From the NCBI GenBank assembly GCA_944382835.1, contig CALWNP010000024.1, positions 1 through 38,642 of the forward strand: DNA of 38,642 bases, written 5' to 3'. The translations under genes and the position numbers were made by a program. How positions within the stretch are numbered: position 1 is the first letter of the stretch; each line of letters opens with the position of its first letter. The notes beneath the pieces were generated by a model that was not told where the DNA came from, ran no database searches, and was given only the letters and a program-made list of their open reading frames with translations. Source of the stretch: an uncultured Gemmiger sp. GTDB taxonomy: Bacteria > Bacillota > Clostridia > Oscillospirales > Ruminococcaceae. Shown here in pieces: positions 8,951 through 18,289 of the stretch.

Positions 8951-9943
8951 TCAGAATTGAGCGCCCAGGGTGGCGGCCATCACCGCCTTGATGGTGTGCA
9001 TCCGGTTTTCCGCCTCCTGGAAGACGATGGACTGGGGCCCGTTGAAGACCTCGTCGGTGACCTCCATGGCGTCCCGGCCGAACCGCTCGCCCATCTCCTT
9101 GCCGATGGCGGTCTTGTGGTCGTGGTAGGCGGGCAGGCAGTGCATGAAGACGGCGTCGGGGGCCGCCTCGGCCATCCGGTCGGCGTTGATCTGGTAGGGG
9201 GACAACGCCTCAATCCGCTCCTGCCAGACCTCCACCGGCTCGCCCATGCTGACCCAGACATCGGTGTAGAGGATGTTGGCGCCGGCGGCTGCGGCGGTGT
9301 CCTCGCTGAGGGTGATGGAGCCGCCGCTGGCTGCCGCAAAGCCCTTGCACCGCTCCACCAGCGCCGGGTCGGGCCAGTAGGCCTTGGGGGCGCAGGCCAC
9401 AAAGTGCAGCCCCATCTTGGCGCAGCCGATCATCAGCGAGTTGCCCATGTTGTACCGGGCGTCCCCGAAGTAGGCAAACTTGAGCCCCGCCAGCTTGCCG
9501 AACTGCTCCCGGATGGTCAAAAAGTCGGCCAGGATCTGGGTGGGGTGGAACTCGTTGGTCAGGCCGTTCCAGACCGGCACCGAAGAGTACTTGGCCAGCT
9601 CCTCCACAATGGCCTGGCCGTAGCCCCGGTACTCGATGCCGTCAAACATGGAGCAGAGCACCTGGGCGGTGTCGGCGATGGACTCCTTTTTGCCGATCTG
9701 GCTGCCGGTGGGGTCCAGGTAGGTGGTGCCCATGCCCAGGTCGTGGGCCGCCACCTCAAAGCTGCAGCGGGTGCGGGTGGAGGTCTTTTCAAAAATCAGG
9801 GCCACATTTTTGCCCCGCAGCACGTCGTGGGGGATGCCCGCCTTCTTTTTTGCCTTGAGCTGTGCCGCCAGATGGAGCAGCGCGTCGATCTCCTGCGGGG
9901 TGTAGTCCAGCAGGGTGAGAAAATCTCTGCCTTTGAAATCCAT
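8951..9943 (-). CDS. argF: Ornithine carbamoyltransferase
   Basis: A 330-residue cytoplasmic enzyme that makes citrulline from ornithine and carbamoyl phosphate (arginine synthesis, or the arginine-deiminase route in reverse). Carbamoyl-phosphate site STRTR at 55-59, HPTQ at 133-136, and the ornithine-site FMHCLP with Cys269. Length and motif order are those of the anabolic ArgF/catabolic ArcB family. The HCLP motif separates it from aspartate carbamoyltransferase. ATG 9943 is preceded by GGAGAGAAGAAGG. No arginine-deiminase genes are near and the upstream region holds ARG-box-like sites, so a biosynthetic role is favoured. Confidence 0.95.
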   Translation of the reverse strand: MDFKGRDFLTLLDYTPQEIDALLHLAAQLKAKKKAGIPHDVLRGKNVALIFEKTSTRTRCSFEVAAHDLGMGTTYLDPTGSQIGKKESIADTAQVLCSMFDGIEYRGYGQAIVEELAKYSSVPVWNGLTNEFHPTQILADFLTIREQFGKLAGLKFAYFGDARYNMGNSLMIGCAKMGLHFVACAPKAYWPDPALVERCKGFAAASGGSITLSEDTAAAAGANILYTDVWVSMGEPVEVWQERIEALSPYQINADRMAEAAPDAVFMHCLPAYHDHKTAIGKEMGERFGRDAMEVTDEVFNGPQSIVFQEAENRMHTIKAVMAATLGAQF

Positions 9944-9985
9944 CCTTCTTCTCTCCTTATATATAAAGTATCTTGTTCCGTTCTG

Positions 9986-10010
9986 CCCGCCGGCCCACAG
10001 CGCCGGCGGG
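9986..10010 (-). promoter_or_regulatory. Hairpin at the predicted 5' end of argF mRNA
   Basis: Perfect 9-bp GC-only stem (9986-9994 with 10002-10010) and 7-nt loop. The predicted transcription start is at about 10011, so the transcript would begin almost exactly with this stem. There is no U-tract, so it is not a terminator. A 5' stem of this kind may protect the mRNA from 5'-end-dependent decay; this is inference. Confidence 0.55.
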
Positions 10011-10017
10011 TGTCTTT

Positions 10018-10046
10018 ATTATGGCACAGCCCGCCGCCGGTGGCAA
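10018..10046 (-). promoter_or_regulatory. Sigma-A promoter of argF
   Basis: Minus strand: TTGCCA (10046-10041), 17 bp, CATAAT (10023-10018). Confidence 0.7.
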
Positions 10047-10099
10047 GAGAAATATTCACTCACATGAAACTATATGATAAAATCCGGTATTTTTATGCA
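10045..10099 (-). promoter_or_regulatory. Two possible ARG boxes upstream of argF
   Basis: Against the ArgR/AhrC half-site pattern TGAAT-W4-ATTCA, the minus strand at 10099-10086 matches 11 of 14 positions. The strand at 10058-10045 has a perfect TGAAT half and a poor second half, and touches the -35. This fits arginine repression but is weak by eye. Confidence 0.3.
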
Positions 10100-10134
10100 A
10101 TACGCCCATCCGCTGTGGGCTGGAAAAAAATTTC

Positions 10135-10162
10135 TTGACATCGGCCCCCGCCGGTGTATAAT
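10135..10162 (+). promoter_or_regulatory. Sigma-A promoter of the fatty-acid synthesis operon
   Basis: TTGACA (10135-10140), 16 bp, TATAAT (10157-10162): both hexamers perfect. It drives the 8-kb acpP-to-marR operon. Confidence 0.9.
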
Positions 10163-10173
10163 TGTACCAGACT

Positions 10174-10199
10174 TTTTATCTAAATTTATTTAGATAAAA
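10174..10199. promoter_or_regulatory. 26-bp perfect palindrome: candidate operator of the linked MarR-family regulator
   Basis: Arms TTTTATCTAAAT (10174-10185) and ATTTAGATAAAA (10188-10199) match perfectly around a 2-bp centre, starting 11 bp after the -10. Its place over the initial transcribed region suits a repressor. The only regulator in the operon is the MarR-family protein at 17767, so autoregulated control resembling FabT is inferred. The sequence is not the FapR box and only loosely like streptococcal FabT boxes. Confidence 0.7.
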
Positions 10200-10239
10200 T
10201 TCTCAAACAATAAAAATGACACAGACAAGGAGAATTATC

Positions 10240-10470
10240 ATGACTTTCGAAGAGATGAAGAACATTATCGTTGACACCCTGAGCTGCGACGCCGACAAGG
10301 TGACCATGGAGGCCACCCTGGCCGACGACCTGCAGGCCGACAGCCTGGACGCCGTGGAACTGAATATGGCCATCGAGGAAGCCTGCGGCATCGCCATCCC
10401 CGACGAGGAGCTGCCCAACATGAAGACGGTGGGCGATCTGTTCAACTACATCACCAGCCACGCCGAATAA
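10240..10470 (+). CDS. acpP: Acyl carrier protein
   Basis: A 76-residue acidic protein that carries growing acyl chains on a phosphopantetheine arm during fatty-acid synthesis. Attachment serine Ser35 lies in the DSLD motif (34-37). Length is typical. The ATG at 10240 has AAGGAG 6 nt upstream; an in-frame ATG at 10216 is ignored because it lacks a ribosome site. First gene of the operon, with the promoter and palindrome just upstream, which suits the high expression ACP needs. Confidence 0.95.
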   Translation: MTFEEMKNIIVDTLSCDADKVTMEATLADDLQADSLDAVELNMAIEEACGIAIPDEELPNMKTVGDLFNYITSHAE

Positions 10471-10510
10471 TCTTCCCCACTGTCCATCATCGCCCGAAGG
10501 AGGCATTCCC

Positions 10511-11395
10511 ATGAAAAACGTTGGCAAGCTGTTTGCGGCCGGCAGCAATGAGCGGGTGTTCCGGCTCAAGGCGCGCCGCGACGCCGGCACCGATACCCCG
10601 GTCTGGCAGGCGCCCCAGTTCATGACCTGCAAAAAGTGCGAGCGCCGCGCCACCCGCCAGGTCTGGGCCAAAAGCCTGTATGTCTGCCCCAACTGCGGCT
10701 ACTACCATCCCATCGGCGGCTATTATCGGCTGAGCATGGTGCTGGACCACGGAACCTTCCGGGAGCTGGACCCCGATGTGGAGGCCAATGACCGGCTGAA
10801 TTTCCCGGGCTATCCCGAAAAGCTGGAGGCAGCCCAGCGCAAGACCGGCCTGAAGGAGGCGGTGGTCACCGCCACCGGCAAGATTGCCGGGGTTCCGGTG
10901 GTGGTTGCGGTGCTGGACAGCCGGTTTTTCATGGGCAGCATGGGCACCGCGGTGGGGGAAAAGATCACCCGCGCCGTGGAGTTTGCCACCGCCAAGCATC
11001 TGCCGCTGATCATCTTTTCGGCCAGCGGCGGCGCCCGGATGCAGGAGGGCATCTTCAGCCTGATGCAGATGGCCAAGACCAGTGCCGCCATCCAGCGGTT
11101 TTCCCAGAAGGGCGGGCTGTACATCAGCTACCTGACCCACCCCACCACCGGCGGCGTCACCGCCAGTTTTGCCAGCCTGGGGGACATCACCCTGGCCGAG
11201 CCGGGGGCGCTGATCGGCTTTGCCGGGCCCCGGGTCATTGAACAGACCATCGGCGAAAAGCTGCCCAAGGGATTCCAGCGCAGCGAGTACCTGCTGGAGC
11301 ACGGCTTTGTGGACGCCGTGGTGCCCCGCAGCGAGATGCGCAAGACCCTGGCCCAGATTCTGCAGCTGCACACGGAGGGAGGCAAGCGAAATTGA
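10511..11395 (+). CDS. accD: Acetyl-CoA carboxylase carboxyltransferase subunit beta
   Basis: A 294-residue beta half of the carboxyltransferase that transfers CO2 from carboxybiotin to acetyl-CoA, giving malonyl-CoA. An N-terminal four-cysteine zinc ribbon (Cys40, 43, 59, 62) precedes the crotonase-like fold with the [11 protein letters not shown] oxyanion segment. Strong GAAGGAGG precedes the ATG at 10511. It overlaps accA by 4 nt, fitting co-translation of the two halves. The biotin carrier and carboxylase subunits (accB, accC) are not in this operon. Confidence 0.95.
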   Translation: MKNVGKLFAAGSNERVFRLKARRDAGTDTPVWQAPQFMTCKKCERRATRQVWAKSLYVCPNCGYYHPIGGYYRLSMVLDHGTFRELDPDVEANDRLNFPGYPEKLEAAQRKTGLKEAVVTATGKIAGVPVVVAVLDSRFFMGSMGTAVGEKITRAVEFATAKHLPLIIFSASGGARMQEGIFSLMQMAKTSAAIQRFSQKGGLYISYLTHPTTGGVTASFASLGDITLAEPGALIGFAGPRVIEQTIGEKLPKGFQRSEYLLEHGFVDAVVPRSEMRKTLAQILQLHTEGGKRN

Positions 11396-12378
11396 TCAAG
11401 GAGACTTTACAGCAGATCGACGCCATTGACGCCGAGATCGAGGCCCTGCACAACGCGGTGGCCCAGCAGGAGGACGGGGACATCCTGCCCGACGACGCCT
11501 TCAACCCCGCCCCCGACTCCGTCTCGGAGAACGAGGCAAAGATCACCGAGCTGACCAACCGCCGGGCCGCCCTGGTGGAGGGCTGTGCCGATCTGACCGC
11601 CGAGGACCGGGTCTTTCTGGCCCGGCATCCCAAGCGGCCCCGCATCGACGAGTACATCGACGCCCTCTTCACCGATTTCTTCGAGCAGCGGGGCGACCGG
11701 CAGTGCCGGGAGGACGAGGCCATCCTGGGCGGCATCGCCCGGTACAAGGGGGTGCCGGTGACCGTCATCGGCCACCGCAAGGGCAGCACCCTGGAGGAGA
11801 ATCTCCGGTTCAACTTCGGCATGCCCGGCCCCGAGGGCTACCGCAAGGCGCTGCGGCTGATGAAGCAGGCGGAGAAGTTCCACCGGCCCATCATCACCTT
11901 CATCGACACCCCCGGCGCCTACCCCGGCAAGGAAGCCGAGGAGCGGGGCCAGGGCGAGGCCATCGCCCGCAACCTGGCCGAGATGAGCGCCCTGACGGTG
12001 CCGGTGATCTCGGTGGTCACCGGCGAGGGCAGCAGCGGCGGCGCTCTGGGCCTGGGTGTGGCCAACCACATCCTGATGCTGGAGAACGCCGTCTACTCGG
12101 TGCTCAGCCCCGAGGGCTTTGCCAGCATCCTGTGGAAGGATTCCTCCCGCAGCGGCGAGGCCTGCGAGATGATGAAGCTCACCGCCCAGGACCTGTACCA
12201 GGGCGGCATTGTGGAGGAGATCATCCCCGAGCCCCTGGGCGGCGCCCAGGCCGACCACCAGAAGCTCTTTGCCTGCCTGGACACCGCGCTGGAAAAGCAT
12301 CTGGTCCAGCTTTGCCGGATGAGCCCCCGCGCTCTGGCCGAACAGCGCTACAAGAAATTCCGCCAGATCGGGCGGTGA
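11392..12378 (+). CDS. accA: Acetyl-CoA carboxylase carboxyltransferase subunit alpha
   Basis: A 328-residue alpha half of the carboxyltransferase. An N-terminal helical segment is followed by the crotonase-type core with HRKG, the [10 protein letters not shown] segment and [10 protein letters not shown], all diagnostic of AccA. It starts with TTG at 11392, overlapping the accD stop (TTGA), with GGAGGG about 12 nt upstream. The frame has no better start, and the N-terminus reads like family members, so TTG is accepted. Start uncertainty is small. Confidence 0.93.
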   Translation: MIKETLQQIDAIDAEIEALHNAVAQQEDGDILPDDAFNPAPDSVSENEAKITELTNRRAALVEGCADLTAEDRVFLARHPKRPRIDEYIDALFTDFFEQRGDRQCREDEAILGGIARYKGVPVTVIGHRKGSTLEENLRFNFGMPGPEGYRKALRLMKQAEKFHRPIITFIDTPGAYPGKEAEERGQGEAIARNLAEMSALTVPVISVVTGEGSSGGALGLGVANHILMLENAVYSVLSPEGFASILWKDSSRSGEACEMMKLTAQDLYQGGIVEEIIPEPLGGAQADHQKLFACLDTALEKHLVQLCRMSPRALAEQRYKKFRQIGR

Positions 12379-12389
12379 AGGGAGACATC

Positions 12390-13340
12390 ATGGAAGGATT
12401 GCAGCTCATTGCCACCGGCGGGGCGCTGCCCAGCCGGCTTGTCACCAATGAGGACCTGAGCCATATGGTGGAGACCAGCGACGAGTGGATCACCTCCCGC
12501 ACCGGCATCCGCCAGCGGTATTTCTGCGCCGAGGGGGAGGCCGACCACACCCTGGCCATCGCCGCCGCCCGCCAGGCCCTGACCCGCAGCGGGCTGACCC
12601 CCGACCAGATCGGCTGCTGCATCTGCGCCACCCTGTCGGGGGCCTATGTCACCCCCAGCGTGGCCTGTCTGGTACAGCGGGAGCTGGGCCTGCCCGAGAA
12701 CATCCCGGTGTTTGACCTGAACGCCGCCTGCTCCGGCTTTGTCTACGCCGTGGCGGTGGCCCGGGGACTGCTGGCCAGCACCGGCGGCCGCTACGCCCTG
12801 GTGGTGGGCTGCGAGCAGCTCTCCCGCCTGATGGACATGACCGACCGTTCCACCTGCGTCCTCTTCGGGGACGGGGCCGGGGCGGCGGTGCTGGAGCGGA
12901 CCGAAGGAGTTCCCTTCGCCGCCATGCTGGGCGCCCGGGGCGGGTTTGAGATCTCCGCCGAGGGCCCCGGGCCGGACCCCTCGGCCATCAAGATGGACGG
13001 CAAGGCGGTCTTCCGCTTTGCGGTGGACGCCCTGCCCCGCTGCCTGACCGGGGTGCTGGACCAGGCCGGCCTGACCATGGAGGACCTGTCCTGGGTCATC
13101 TGCCATCAGGCTAACAGCCGGATCATCGACCACTGTGTCAAAAAGATCGGCTATCCCGAAAAGTTTTTCAAGAACATCGACCGTTTCGGCAACACCAGTG
13201 CCGCCAGCATCCCCATGGCCCTCAACGAGATGGCCGAGCGAGGGCTGCTGGCCCCCGGCCAGCGCATCGCCTGTGTCGGGTTTGGCGGCGGGCTGACCTG
13301 GGGCGGCGTGCTGCTGCAAGTCAAGGAGGTTCCGGTATGA
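12390..13340 (+). CDS. fabH: 3-oxoacyl-ACP synthase III
   Basis: A 316-residue condensing enzyme that starts fatty-acid synthesis by joining a short acyl-CoA to malonyl-ACP. The catalytic triad is complete: Cys114 (NAACSGF), His239 (CHQAN) and Asn268 (FGNTS). The ATG at 12390 is 11 nt after accA with AAGGGAG upstream; the frame is open much further back, but only inside accA. Its choice of primer sets the straight- or branched-chain content of membrane lipids, which cannot be read from sequence here. Confidence 0.95.
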   Translation: MEGLQLIATGGALPSRLVTNEDLSHMVETSDEWITSRTGIRQRYFCAEGEADHTLAIAAARQALTRSGLTPDQIGCCICATLSGAYVTPSVACLVQRELGLPENIPVFDLNAACSGFVYAVAVARGLLASTGGRYALVVGCEQLSRLMDMTDRSTCVLFGDGAGAAVLERTEGVPFAAMLGARGGFEISAEGPGPDPSAIKMDGKAVFRFAVDALPRCLTGVLDQAGLTMEDLSWVICHQANSRIIDHCVKKIGYPEKFFKNIDRFGNTSAASIPMALNEMAERGLLAPGQRIACVGFGGGLTWGGVLLQVKEVPV

Positions 13341-14275
13341 AATTGCTGAACGAAATTCTGGGCACCAAGTACCCCATCATCCAGGGCGGCATGGCCAACA
13401 TCGCCACCGGCGAGTTCGCCGCCGCCTGCTCCAACGCCGGGGCTCTGGGCCTGATCGGCGCCGGCGGGATGAATGTGGATTCCCTGCGGGAAAACATCCG
13501 CCGCTGCAAGGAGCTCACCGACAAGCCCTTCGGGGTCAACATCATGCTGATGCACCCCCAGGCCGACGAGTTCGCCAAGATCGTGGTGGAGGAGGGCGTC
13601 CAGGTGGTCACCACCGGCGCCGGCAACCCCGGGAAATACATGAAGGAATGGAAGGCCGCCGGCATCAAGGTGATCCCGGTGGTGGCCGCGGCGGTGCTGG
13701 CCAAGCATCTGGCCGCCTGCGGCGCCGACGCCATCATCGCCGAGGGCACCGAGAGCGGCGGCCATGTGGGCGAGATGGCCACCATGGCCCTGGTGCCTCA
13801 GGTGGTGGACGCGGTGGACCTGCCGGTGATTGCCGCTGGCGGCATTGCCAGCGGCCGGCAGCTGGCCGCCGCCTTTGCCCTGGGCGCCTGCGGGGTCCAG
13901 GTGGGCACCTGCCTGCTGGCCTCGGAGGAATGCCCCATCCATCCCAACTACAAGGCCGCCCTGCTCAAGGCCAAGGACAGCGACACCATCGTCACCGGCC
14001 GGATCGGCGGCACCCCCGTTCGGGTTCTGAAAAACAAGATGAGCCGGGAGTACGTCCGGCAGGAGAAGGCCGGCGCCGACAAGATGGAGCTGGAGAAATT
14101 CACCCTGGGCAGCCTGCGTCGGGCCGTCTTTGACGGCGACACCGACACCGGCAGCCTGATGGCCGGTCAGGTGGCCGGCATGCTGCACGAGATCCGCCCG
14201 GTGGCCGCCATCCTGGACGAGATGATGGCGGACTGCCGCACCCGGCTGGCCGAGCTGGGCGCCATGCAGGTCTGA
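13337..14275 (+). CDS. fabK: Enoyl-ACP reductase II (FMN-dependent, FabK)
   Basis: A 312-residue nitronate-monooxygenase-fold flavoprotein that performs the last reduction of each elongation cycle. The N-terminal YPIIQGGMA, the GAGGM segment, the [11 protein letters not shown] segment and the [11 protein letters not shown] phosphate-binding loop are FabK hallmarks. It overlaps the fabH stop by 4 nt (ATGA). No fabI or fabL occurs here. FabK enzymes are insensitive to triclosan; known for the family, not shown here. Confidence 0.95.
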   Translation: MKLLNEILGTKYPIIQGGMANIATGEFAAACSNAGALGLIGAGGMNVDSLRENIRRCKELTDKPFGVNIMLMHPQADEFAKIVVEEGVQVVTTGAGNPGKYMKEWKAAGIKVIPVVAAAVLAKHLAACGADAIIAEGTESGGHVGEMATMALVPQVVDAVDLPVIAAGGIASGRQLAAAFALGACGVQVGTCLLASEECPIHPNYKAALLKAKDSDTIVTGRIGGTPVRVLKNKMSREYVRQEKAGADKMELEKFTLGSLRRAVFDGDTDTGSLMAGQVAGMLHEIRPVAAILDEMMADCRTRLAELGAMQV

Positions 14276-14289
14276 AAGGAGACAATACC

Positions 14290-15231
14290 ATGAAACTTGC
14301 CTTTTTGTATGCCGGTCAGGGCAGCCAGCACGCCGGGATGGGCGCCGAGCTCTACCAGCGCTTTCCCGCCTTTGCCAAGGTACTGGACGAGGCGGCCCAG
14401 GGGCTGGACTTTGACCTGAAAACCACCTGCTTCACCGACCCCCAGGGGGTCATCAATTTGACCCAGTACACCCAGCCCTGCATGGTGGCCTTCGCTGCCG
14501 GCGTCACCGCCGTGCTGCGGGAGGCGGGCATCCGCCCCGCCTACGCCGCCGGGCTCTCCCTGGGCGAATATTCCGCCCTGGAAGCCGCCGGCGTCTTTGA
14601 CGCCAAGACCGCGGTGGATCTGGCGGCCTTCCGCGGCAAGGCCATGGCCAAGGCTGCCGAGGGCATCGCCTGCGGCATGACCGCCATCCTCTCCCTGGAC
14701 CGGGACAAGCTGGCCGACTGCTGCGCCCAGGCCGCCGACCAGGGGGTGGTGCAGATCTGCAACTACAACTGCCCCGGCCAGCTGGTCATCGGCGGCGAGC
14801 AGGCCGCGGTGGACAAGGCCGCCGAGCTGGCCAAGGCCGCCGGCGCACGCCGCTGCATCCCCCTGAAGGTCAGCGGCCCCTTCCACACCAGCCTGATGCA
14901 CCCCGCCGGGGACGCCCTGGCAGAGCGGTTCCGGACGGTGCAGTTCGGGGAGATGGAGTTCCCCGTTCTCTTCAACTGCCTGGGCCGGGAGAAGGCCGAC
15001 AGCGACACCATCCCCGGCCTGCTGGTCCGCCAGGTGCAGAACAGCGTCTATCTGGAGGACACCATCCGCCGCCTGGCCGAGCTGGGGGTGGACACTGCGG
15101 TGGAGATCGGCCCCGGCCACGCCATCAGCGGCTTTGTGAAAAAGACAGTGGGCACCGCCATCCGCTGCCTGCCCGCCGAGACCGCCGACCAGCTGGATGA
15201 GGTTGTCAAAACCCTGCAGGAGGAGGTATAA
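14290..15231 (+). CDS. fabD: Malonyl-CoA:ACP transacylase
   Basis: A 313-residue enzyme that loads malonyl groups onto ACP. N-terminal GQGSQ, nucleophile Ser90 in GLSLGE (the usual GHSLGE with Leu in place of His) and catalytic His199 in GPFHTS. ATG at 14290 has AAAGGAG upstream. The His-to-Leu change beside the nucleophile is an allowed variation in Firmicutes. It ends 1 nt before fabG. Confidence 0.95.
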   Translation: MKLAFLYAGQGSQHAGMGAELYQRFPAFAKVLDEAAQGLDFDLKTTCFTDPQGVINLTQYTQPCMVAFAAGVTAVLREAGIRPAYAAGLSLGEYSALEAAGVFDAKTAVDLAAFRGKAMAKAAEGIACGMTAILSLDRDKLADCCAQAADQGVVQICNYNCPGQLVIGGEQAAVDKAAELAKAAGARRCIPLKVSGPFHTSLMHPAGDALAERFRTVQFGEMEFPVLFNCLGREKADSDTIPGLLVRQVQNSVYLEDTIRRLAELGVDTAVEIGPGHAISGFVKKTVGTAIRCLPAETADQLDEVVKTLQEEV

Positions 15232-15232
15232 T

Positions 15233-15979
15233 ATGGAGGAGCAACAGACCCGCGCCGCCCTGGTCACCGGCGGCAGCCGCGGGATCGGCCGGGCTATCTG
15301 CGTGGCCCTGGCCAAGGCCGGCTGCAACGTCTGCGTCAACTACGCGGGCAGCGCCGCAGCCGCCGAGGAAACCGCCGCCCTCTGCCGTCAGTGCGGGGTG
15401 GAAGCGGTGACGATGCAGGCCGACGTGAAGGACCCCGCCGCCTGCCAGAAACTGGTGGAGGACACCGTGGCCCGGTTCGGCCGGCTGGATGTGCTGGTCA
15501 ACAACGCCGGGGTCAATGTGGACAAGCTGCTGATGCGGATGAGCGAGGAGGACTTTGACAAGGTCATCGACACCAACCTCAAGGGTGCTTTCTTCTGCAG
15601 CAAGGCCGCCAGCCGGGTGATGATGCGCCAGCGCAGCGGGCGGATCATCAGCATCAGCAGCGTGGTGGGCCTGCACGGCAACGCCGGCCAGACCAACTAC
15701 GCCGCCAGCAAGGCCGGGCTCATCGGCCTGACCAAGAGCATCGCCAAGGAACTGGCCGGGCGCGGCGTCACCGCCAACGCGGTGGCCCCCGGCTTTATCG
15801 AGACCGACATGACCGCCGCCATGCCCGAGGCTGCCCGCAATGCGGCGCTGGCCGCGGTGCCGGCGGGCCATGCGGGTCATCCCGAGGACATTGCCAATGC
15901 CGTGGCCTTCCTGGCCAGCCCCGAAGCCGGGTACATCACCGGCCAGGTGCTGGGCGTGGACGGCGGCATGGGCATGTGA
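15233..15979 (+). CDS. fabG: 3-oxoacyl-ACP reductase
   Basis: A 248-residue NADPH-dependent short-chain dehydrogenase for the first reduction of the elongation cycle. Cofactor loop TGGSRGIG (12-19), NNAG (90-93), and Ser143, Tyr156 and Lys160 of the catalytic set. The chosen ATG at 15233 follows the fabD stop by 1 nt and has AGGAGG 6-7 nt upstream; the frame extends a little further back into fabD. Context in the fab operon makes FabG far more likely than another dehydrogenase. Confidence 0.95.
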   Translation: MEEQQTRAALVTGGSRGIGRAICVALAKAGCNVCVNYAGSAAAAEETAALCRQCGVEAVTMQADVKDPAACQKLVEDTVARFGRLDVLVNNAGVNVDKLLMRMSEEDFDKVIDTNLKGAFFCSKAASRVMMRQRSGRIISISSVVGLHGNAGQTNYAASKAGLIGLTKSIAKELAGRGVTANAVAPGFIETDMTAAMPEAARNAALAAVPAGHAGHPEDIANAVAFLASPEAGYITGQVLGVDGGMGM

Positions 15980-15991
15980 GGAGGAGCTGTT

Positions 15992-17242
15992 ATGGAAAAA
16001 CGCAGAGTTGTGATCACCGGTCTGGGCACCGTCAACCCCACCGGCAACACGGTGGCCGACAGCTGGGCCGCCGTCCGCCGGGGCGAATGCGGGGTGGCGC
16101 CCATCACCGCCTTTGATACCACCGATTTCAAGATCAAGCTGGCCGCCGAGGTCAAGGGCTTTGATCCCGCCGCCCGGATGGACAAGCGGGACGCCCGCAA
16201 GATGGCCCGCTTTACCCAGTTCGCGGTGGCTGCCGCCGCCGAGGCCATGGCGGACTGCGGCCTGGTGGGGGATGCCCTGAGCCAGGAGGACGCCATGCGG
16301 TTCGCCACTGTCATCTCCAGCGGGGTGGGCGGCCTGCCCACCATCGAGGAGGAGCACGCCCGGGGCGAGGCCAAGGGCTTTGAGCGGGTCAGCCCCTTCT
16401 TTGTCCCCATGGCCATCGCCAACATGGCGGCGGGCCAGGTGGCCATCCGGTTTGGCCTCAAGGGGATGTGCACCTGCCCCGTCACCGCCTGTGCCGGCGG
16501 CACCAACGCCATCGGCGACGCCTTCCACCTGATCCGGGACGGCTACGCCGACCTGGCCCTGTGCGGCGGCACCGAGAGCTGCATCAGCCCCCTGGGGGTG
16601 GGCGGGTTCTCCAGCATGAAGGCCCTGTCCACCGCCACCGACCCCAACCGCGCCTCCATCCCCTTTGATGCCGAGCGCGGCGGCTTCGTCATCGGCGAGG
16701 GCTGCGGCCTGCTGGTGCTGGAGGAGCTGGGCCATGCCCAGGCCCGGGGTGCCAAGATCTACGCCGAGGTGGTGGGCTACGGCGCCACCTGTGACGCCCA
16801 CCACATCACCGCCCCCGCCCCCAACGGGGAGGGCGGCGCCCGGAGCATGGCGCTGGCCCTGGCCGACGCCGGCATCACCCCCGAGCAGGTGGGCTACATC
16901 AACGCCCACGGCACCGGCACCCATCTGAACGACAGCGGCGAGACCGCCGCCATCAAGACGGTCTTTGGCGAGCATGCCTACCATCTGGCGGTCTCCAGCA
17001 CCAAGTCGATGACCGGCCATCTGCTGGGCGGCGCCGGCGGCGTGGAGGGAGTTTTCACCGCCCTGGCGCTCCGCGACGGCTTCCTGCCCGCCACCATCAA
17101 TTTGCAGCAGCCCGACCCCGAATGCGACCTGGACTACATCCCCAATGTGGGCCGGGAACAGCAGGTGGACTATGCCATGAGCGACAGCCTGGGCTTTGGC
17201 GGCCACAATGCCTGTGTTGTCATGAAACGTTGGGAGGGCTGA
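15992..17242 (+). CDS. fabF: 3-oxoacyl-ACP synthase II
   Basis: A 416-residue elongating condensing enzyme. Catalytic Cys167 (TACAGG), His306 (NAHGTGT) and His343 (TGHLLG) complete the Cys-His-His triad. GAGGAGC precedes the ATG at 15992. Length and motif spacing are typical. It lies between fabG and fabZ, completing the elongation cycle. Confidence 0.96.
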   Translation: MEKRRVVITGLGTVNPTGNTVADSWAAVRRGECGVAPITAFDTTDFKIKLAAEVKGFDPAARMDKRDARKMARFTQFAVAAAAEAMADCGLVGDALSQEDAMRFATVISSGVGGLPTIEEEHARGEAKGFERVSPFFVPMAIANMAAGQVAIRFGLKGMCTCPVTACAGGTNAIGDAFHLIRDGYADLALCGGTESCISPLGVGGFSSMKALSTATDPNRASIPFDAERGGFVIGEGCGLLVLEELGHAQARGAKIYAEVVGYGATCDAHHITAPAPNGEGGARSMALALADAGITPEQVGYINAHGTGTHLNDSGETAAIKTVFGEHAYHLAVSSTKSMTGHLLGGAGGVEGVFTALALRDGFLPATINLQQPDPECDLDYIPNVGREQQVDYAMSDSLGFGGHNACVVMKRWEG

Positions 17243-17245
17243 AAA

Positions 17246-17713
17246 ATGGCAATCACTGCGAACGACCCGCCGCGCGCCCTGAACGCGGCCCAGATCGCCG
17301 AGATTCTGCCCCACCGGTATCCCTTCGCCCTGGTGGACAAAATTACCGACTACACCCCCGGGCAGTGGGCCCGCGGCATCAAGTGCGTCACCCTGAACGA
17401 GCCCTTTTTCTGCGGGCATTTCCCGGGGCAGCCGGTGATGCCCGGGGTGCTGATCCTGGAAGCGCTGGCCCAGACCGGCGCGGTGGCGGCGCTGAGCCTG
17501 CCCGAAAACCGGGGCAAGCTGGCCCTCTTCGGCGGGGTGCGCAGCGCCCGGTTCCGCCGGCAGGTGGTGCCGGGGGATGTGCTGACCCTGGAGTGCGAGC
17601 TGGTGGAACAGCACGGCGCCATGGGGATCGGCAAGGCGACCGCCTGGGTGGATGGACAGCGCGCCGCCAACGCCGAGCTGATCTTTGCGATCACCGACGC
17701 GGTGAAAGCCTGA
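17246..17713 (+). CDS. fabZ: 3-hydroxyacyl-ACP dehydratase
   Basis: A 155-residue hot-dog-fold enzyme that dehydrates 3-hydroxyacyl-ACP. Catalytic His58 (GHFPG) and Glu72 (LILEAL) on the central helix; N-terminal LPHRYPF is the FabZ signature. The ATG at 17246 is 3 nt after fabF with GGAGGG inside the fabF end. No fabA, fabM or fabN lies here, so how unsaturated chains are made is not shown by this operon. Confidence 0.95.
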   Translation: MAITANDPPRALNAAQIAEILPHRYPFALVDKITDYTPGQWARGIKCVTLNEPFFCGHFPGQPVMPGVLILEALAQTGAVAALSLPENRGKLALFGGVRSARFRRQVVPGDVLTLECELVEQHGAMGIGKATAWVDGQRAANAELIFAITDAVKA

Positions 17714-17766
17714 CCCGGTCCGGGGAAAGCCCCTGGACCCCGCAGATGATACAGGAGGTATTTGCC

Positions 17767-18234
17767 ATGCTGGACAAAGCGTTTGAAAATGTCTATACCA
17801 AGTTCAAGCTGCATTTTTACCAGAAGGTTTTCAGCCGGTTCGAGAGCCGCGAGGCAACCCTGACCACGGTGGAGACCTTCTGCATGGAGGGGATCATGGC
17901 CATGGGCTGCCCCACCATTGCGGAGTTTTCCAGCATGATGCACATTTCCACCCCCAACGCTGCCTACAAGATCAACTCGCTGGTCAAAAAGGGCTATGTG
18001 GAGAAGATCCAGTCGGCCACCGACAAGCGGGAATACCATCTGCGTCCCACCCGGAAATACATCGACTATTACAACATCAGCTACGCCTATCTGCAGCAGG
18101 TGGTGGACCGGGTCAAACAGCGGTTCCCCCTGGAGGATGTGAAAAAGCTGGAGGAGATGCTGTCGGTGATCTCCAACGAGCTGATGCCCGAGATTCCCCT
18201 GCCGGACCGGACAGAGGAAGATGGCATGGTCTGA
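17767..18234 (+). CDS. MarR-family regulator in the fab operon (FabT-like role inferred)
   Basis: A 155-residue protein. Long N-terminal helices (1-45) and C-terminal helices (about 100-140) for dimerisation flank a winged helix-turn-helix (about 48-95), with recognition helix around [16 protein letters not shown] and a wing with DKRE at 86-89. It is the last gene of the fatty-acid operon, 53 bp after fabZ with AGGAGG upstream of ATG 17767; the frame is open far upstream, but only inside fabF/fabZ. FabT of streptococci and lactococci and FabR-type clostridial regulators are MarR proteins in fab operons, usually at the start rather than the end. A role in repressing this operon through the palindrome at 10174-10199 is inferred from position. 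Confidence 0.85.
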   Translation: MLDKAFENVYTKFKLHFYQKVFSRFESREATLTTVETFCMEGIMAMGCPTIAEFSSMMHISTPNAAYKINSLVKKGYVEKIQSATDKREYHLRPTRKYIDYYNISYAYLQQVVDRVKQRFPLEDVKKLEEMLSVISNELMPEIPLPDRTEEDGMV

Positions 18235-18244
18235 CAGACAAGAC

Positions 18245-18285
18245 AAGCCGCCGCGAAGCGCAACGCTTCGCGGCGGCTTTTTTGG
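18245..18285 (+). terminator. Terminator of the fatty-acid operon
   Basis: A perfect 16-bp stem (18245-18260 with 18264-18279), CAA loop and T-tract, just after the marR stop. It also separates the operon from the convergent methyltransferase gene. Confidence 0.92.
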
Positions 18286-18289
18286 GTTT

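Noticed and set aside
15227-15235. TATAATATG at the fabD/fabG junction looks like a -10 box.
   Set aside because: It is made of the fabG ribosome spacer and the fabD stop, with no -35. The genes are translationally coupled and need no internal promoter.
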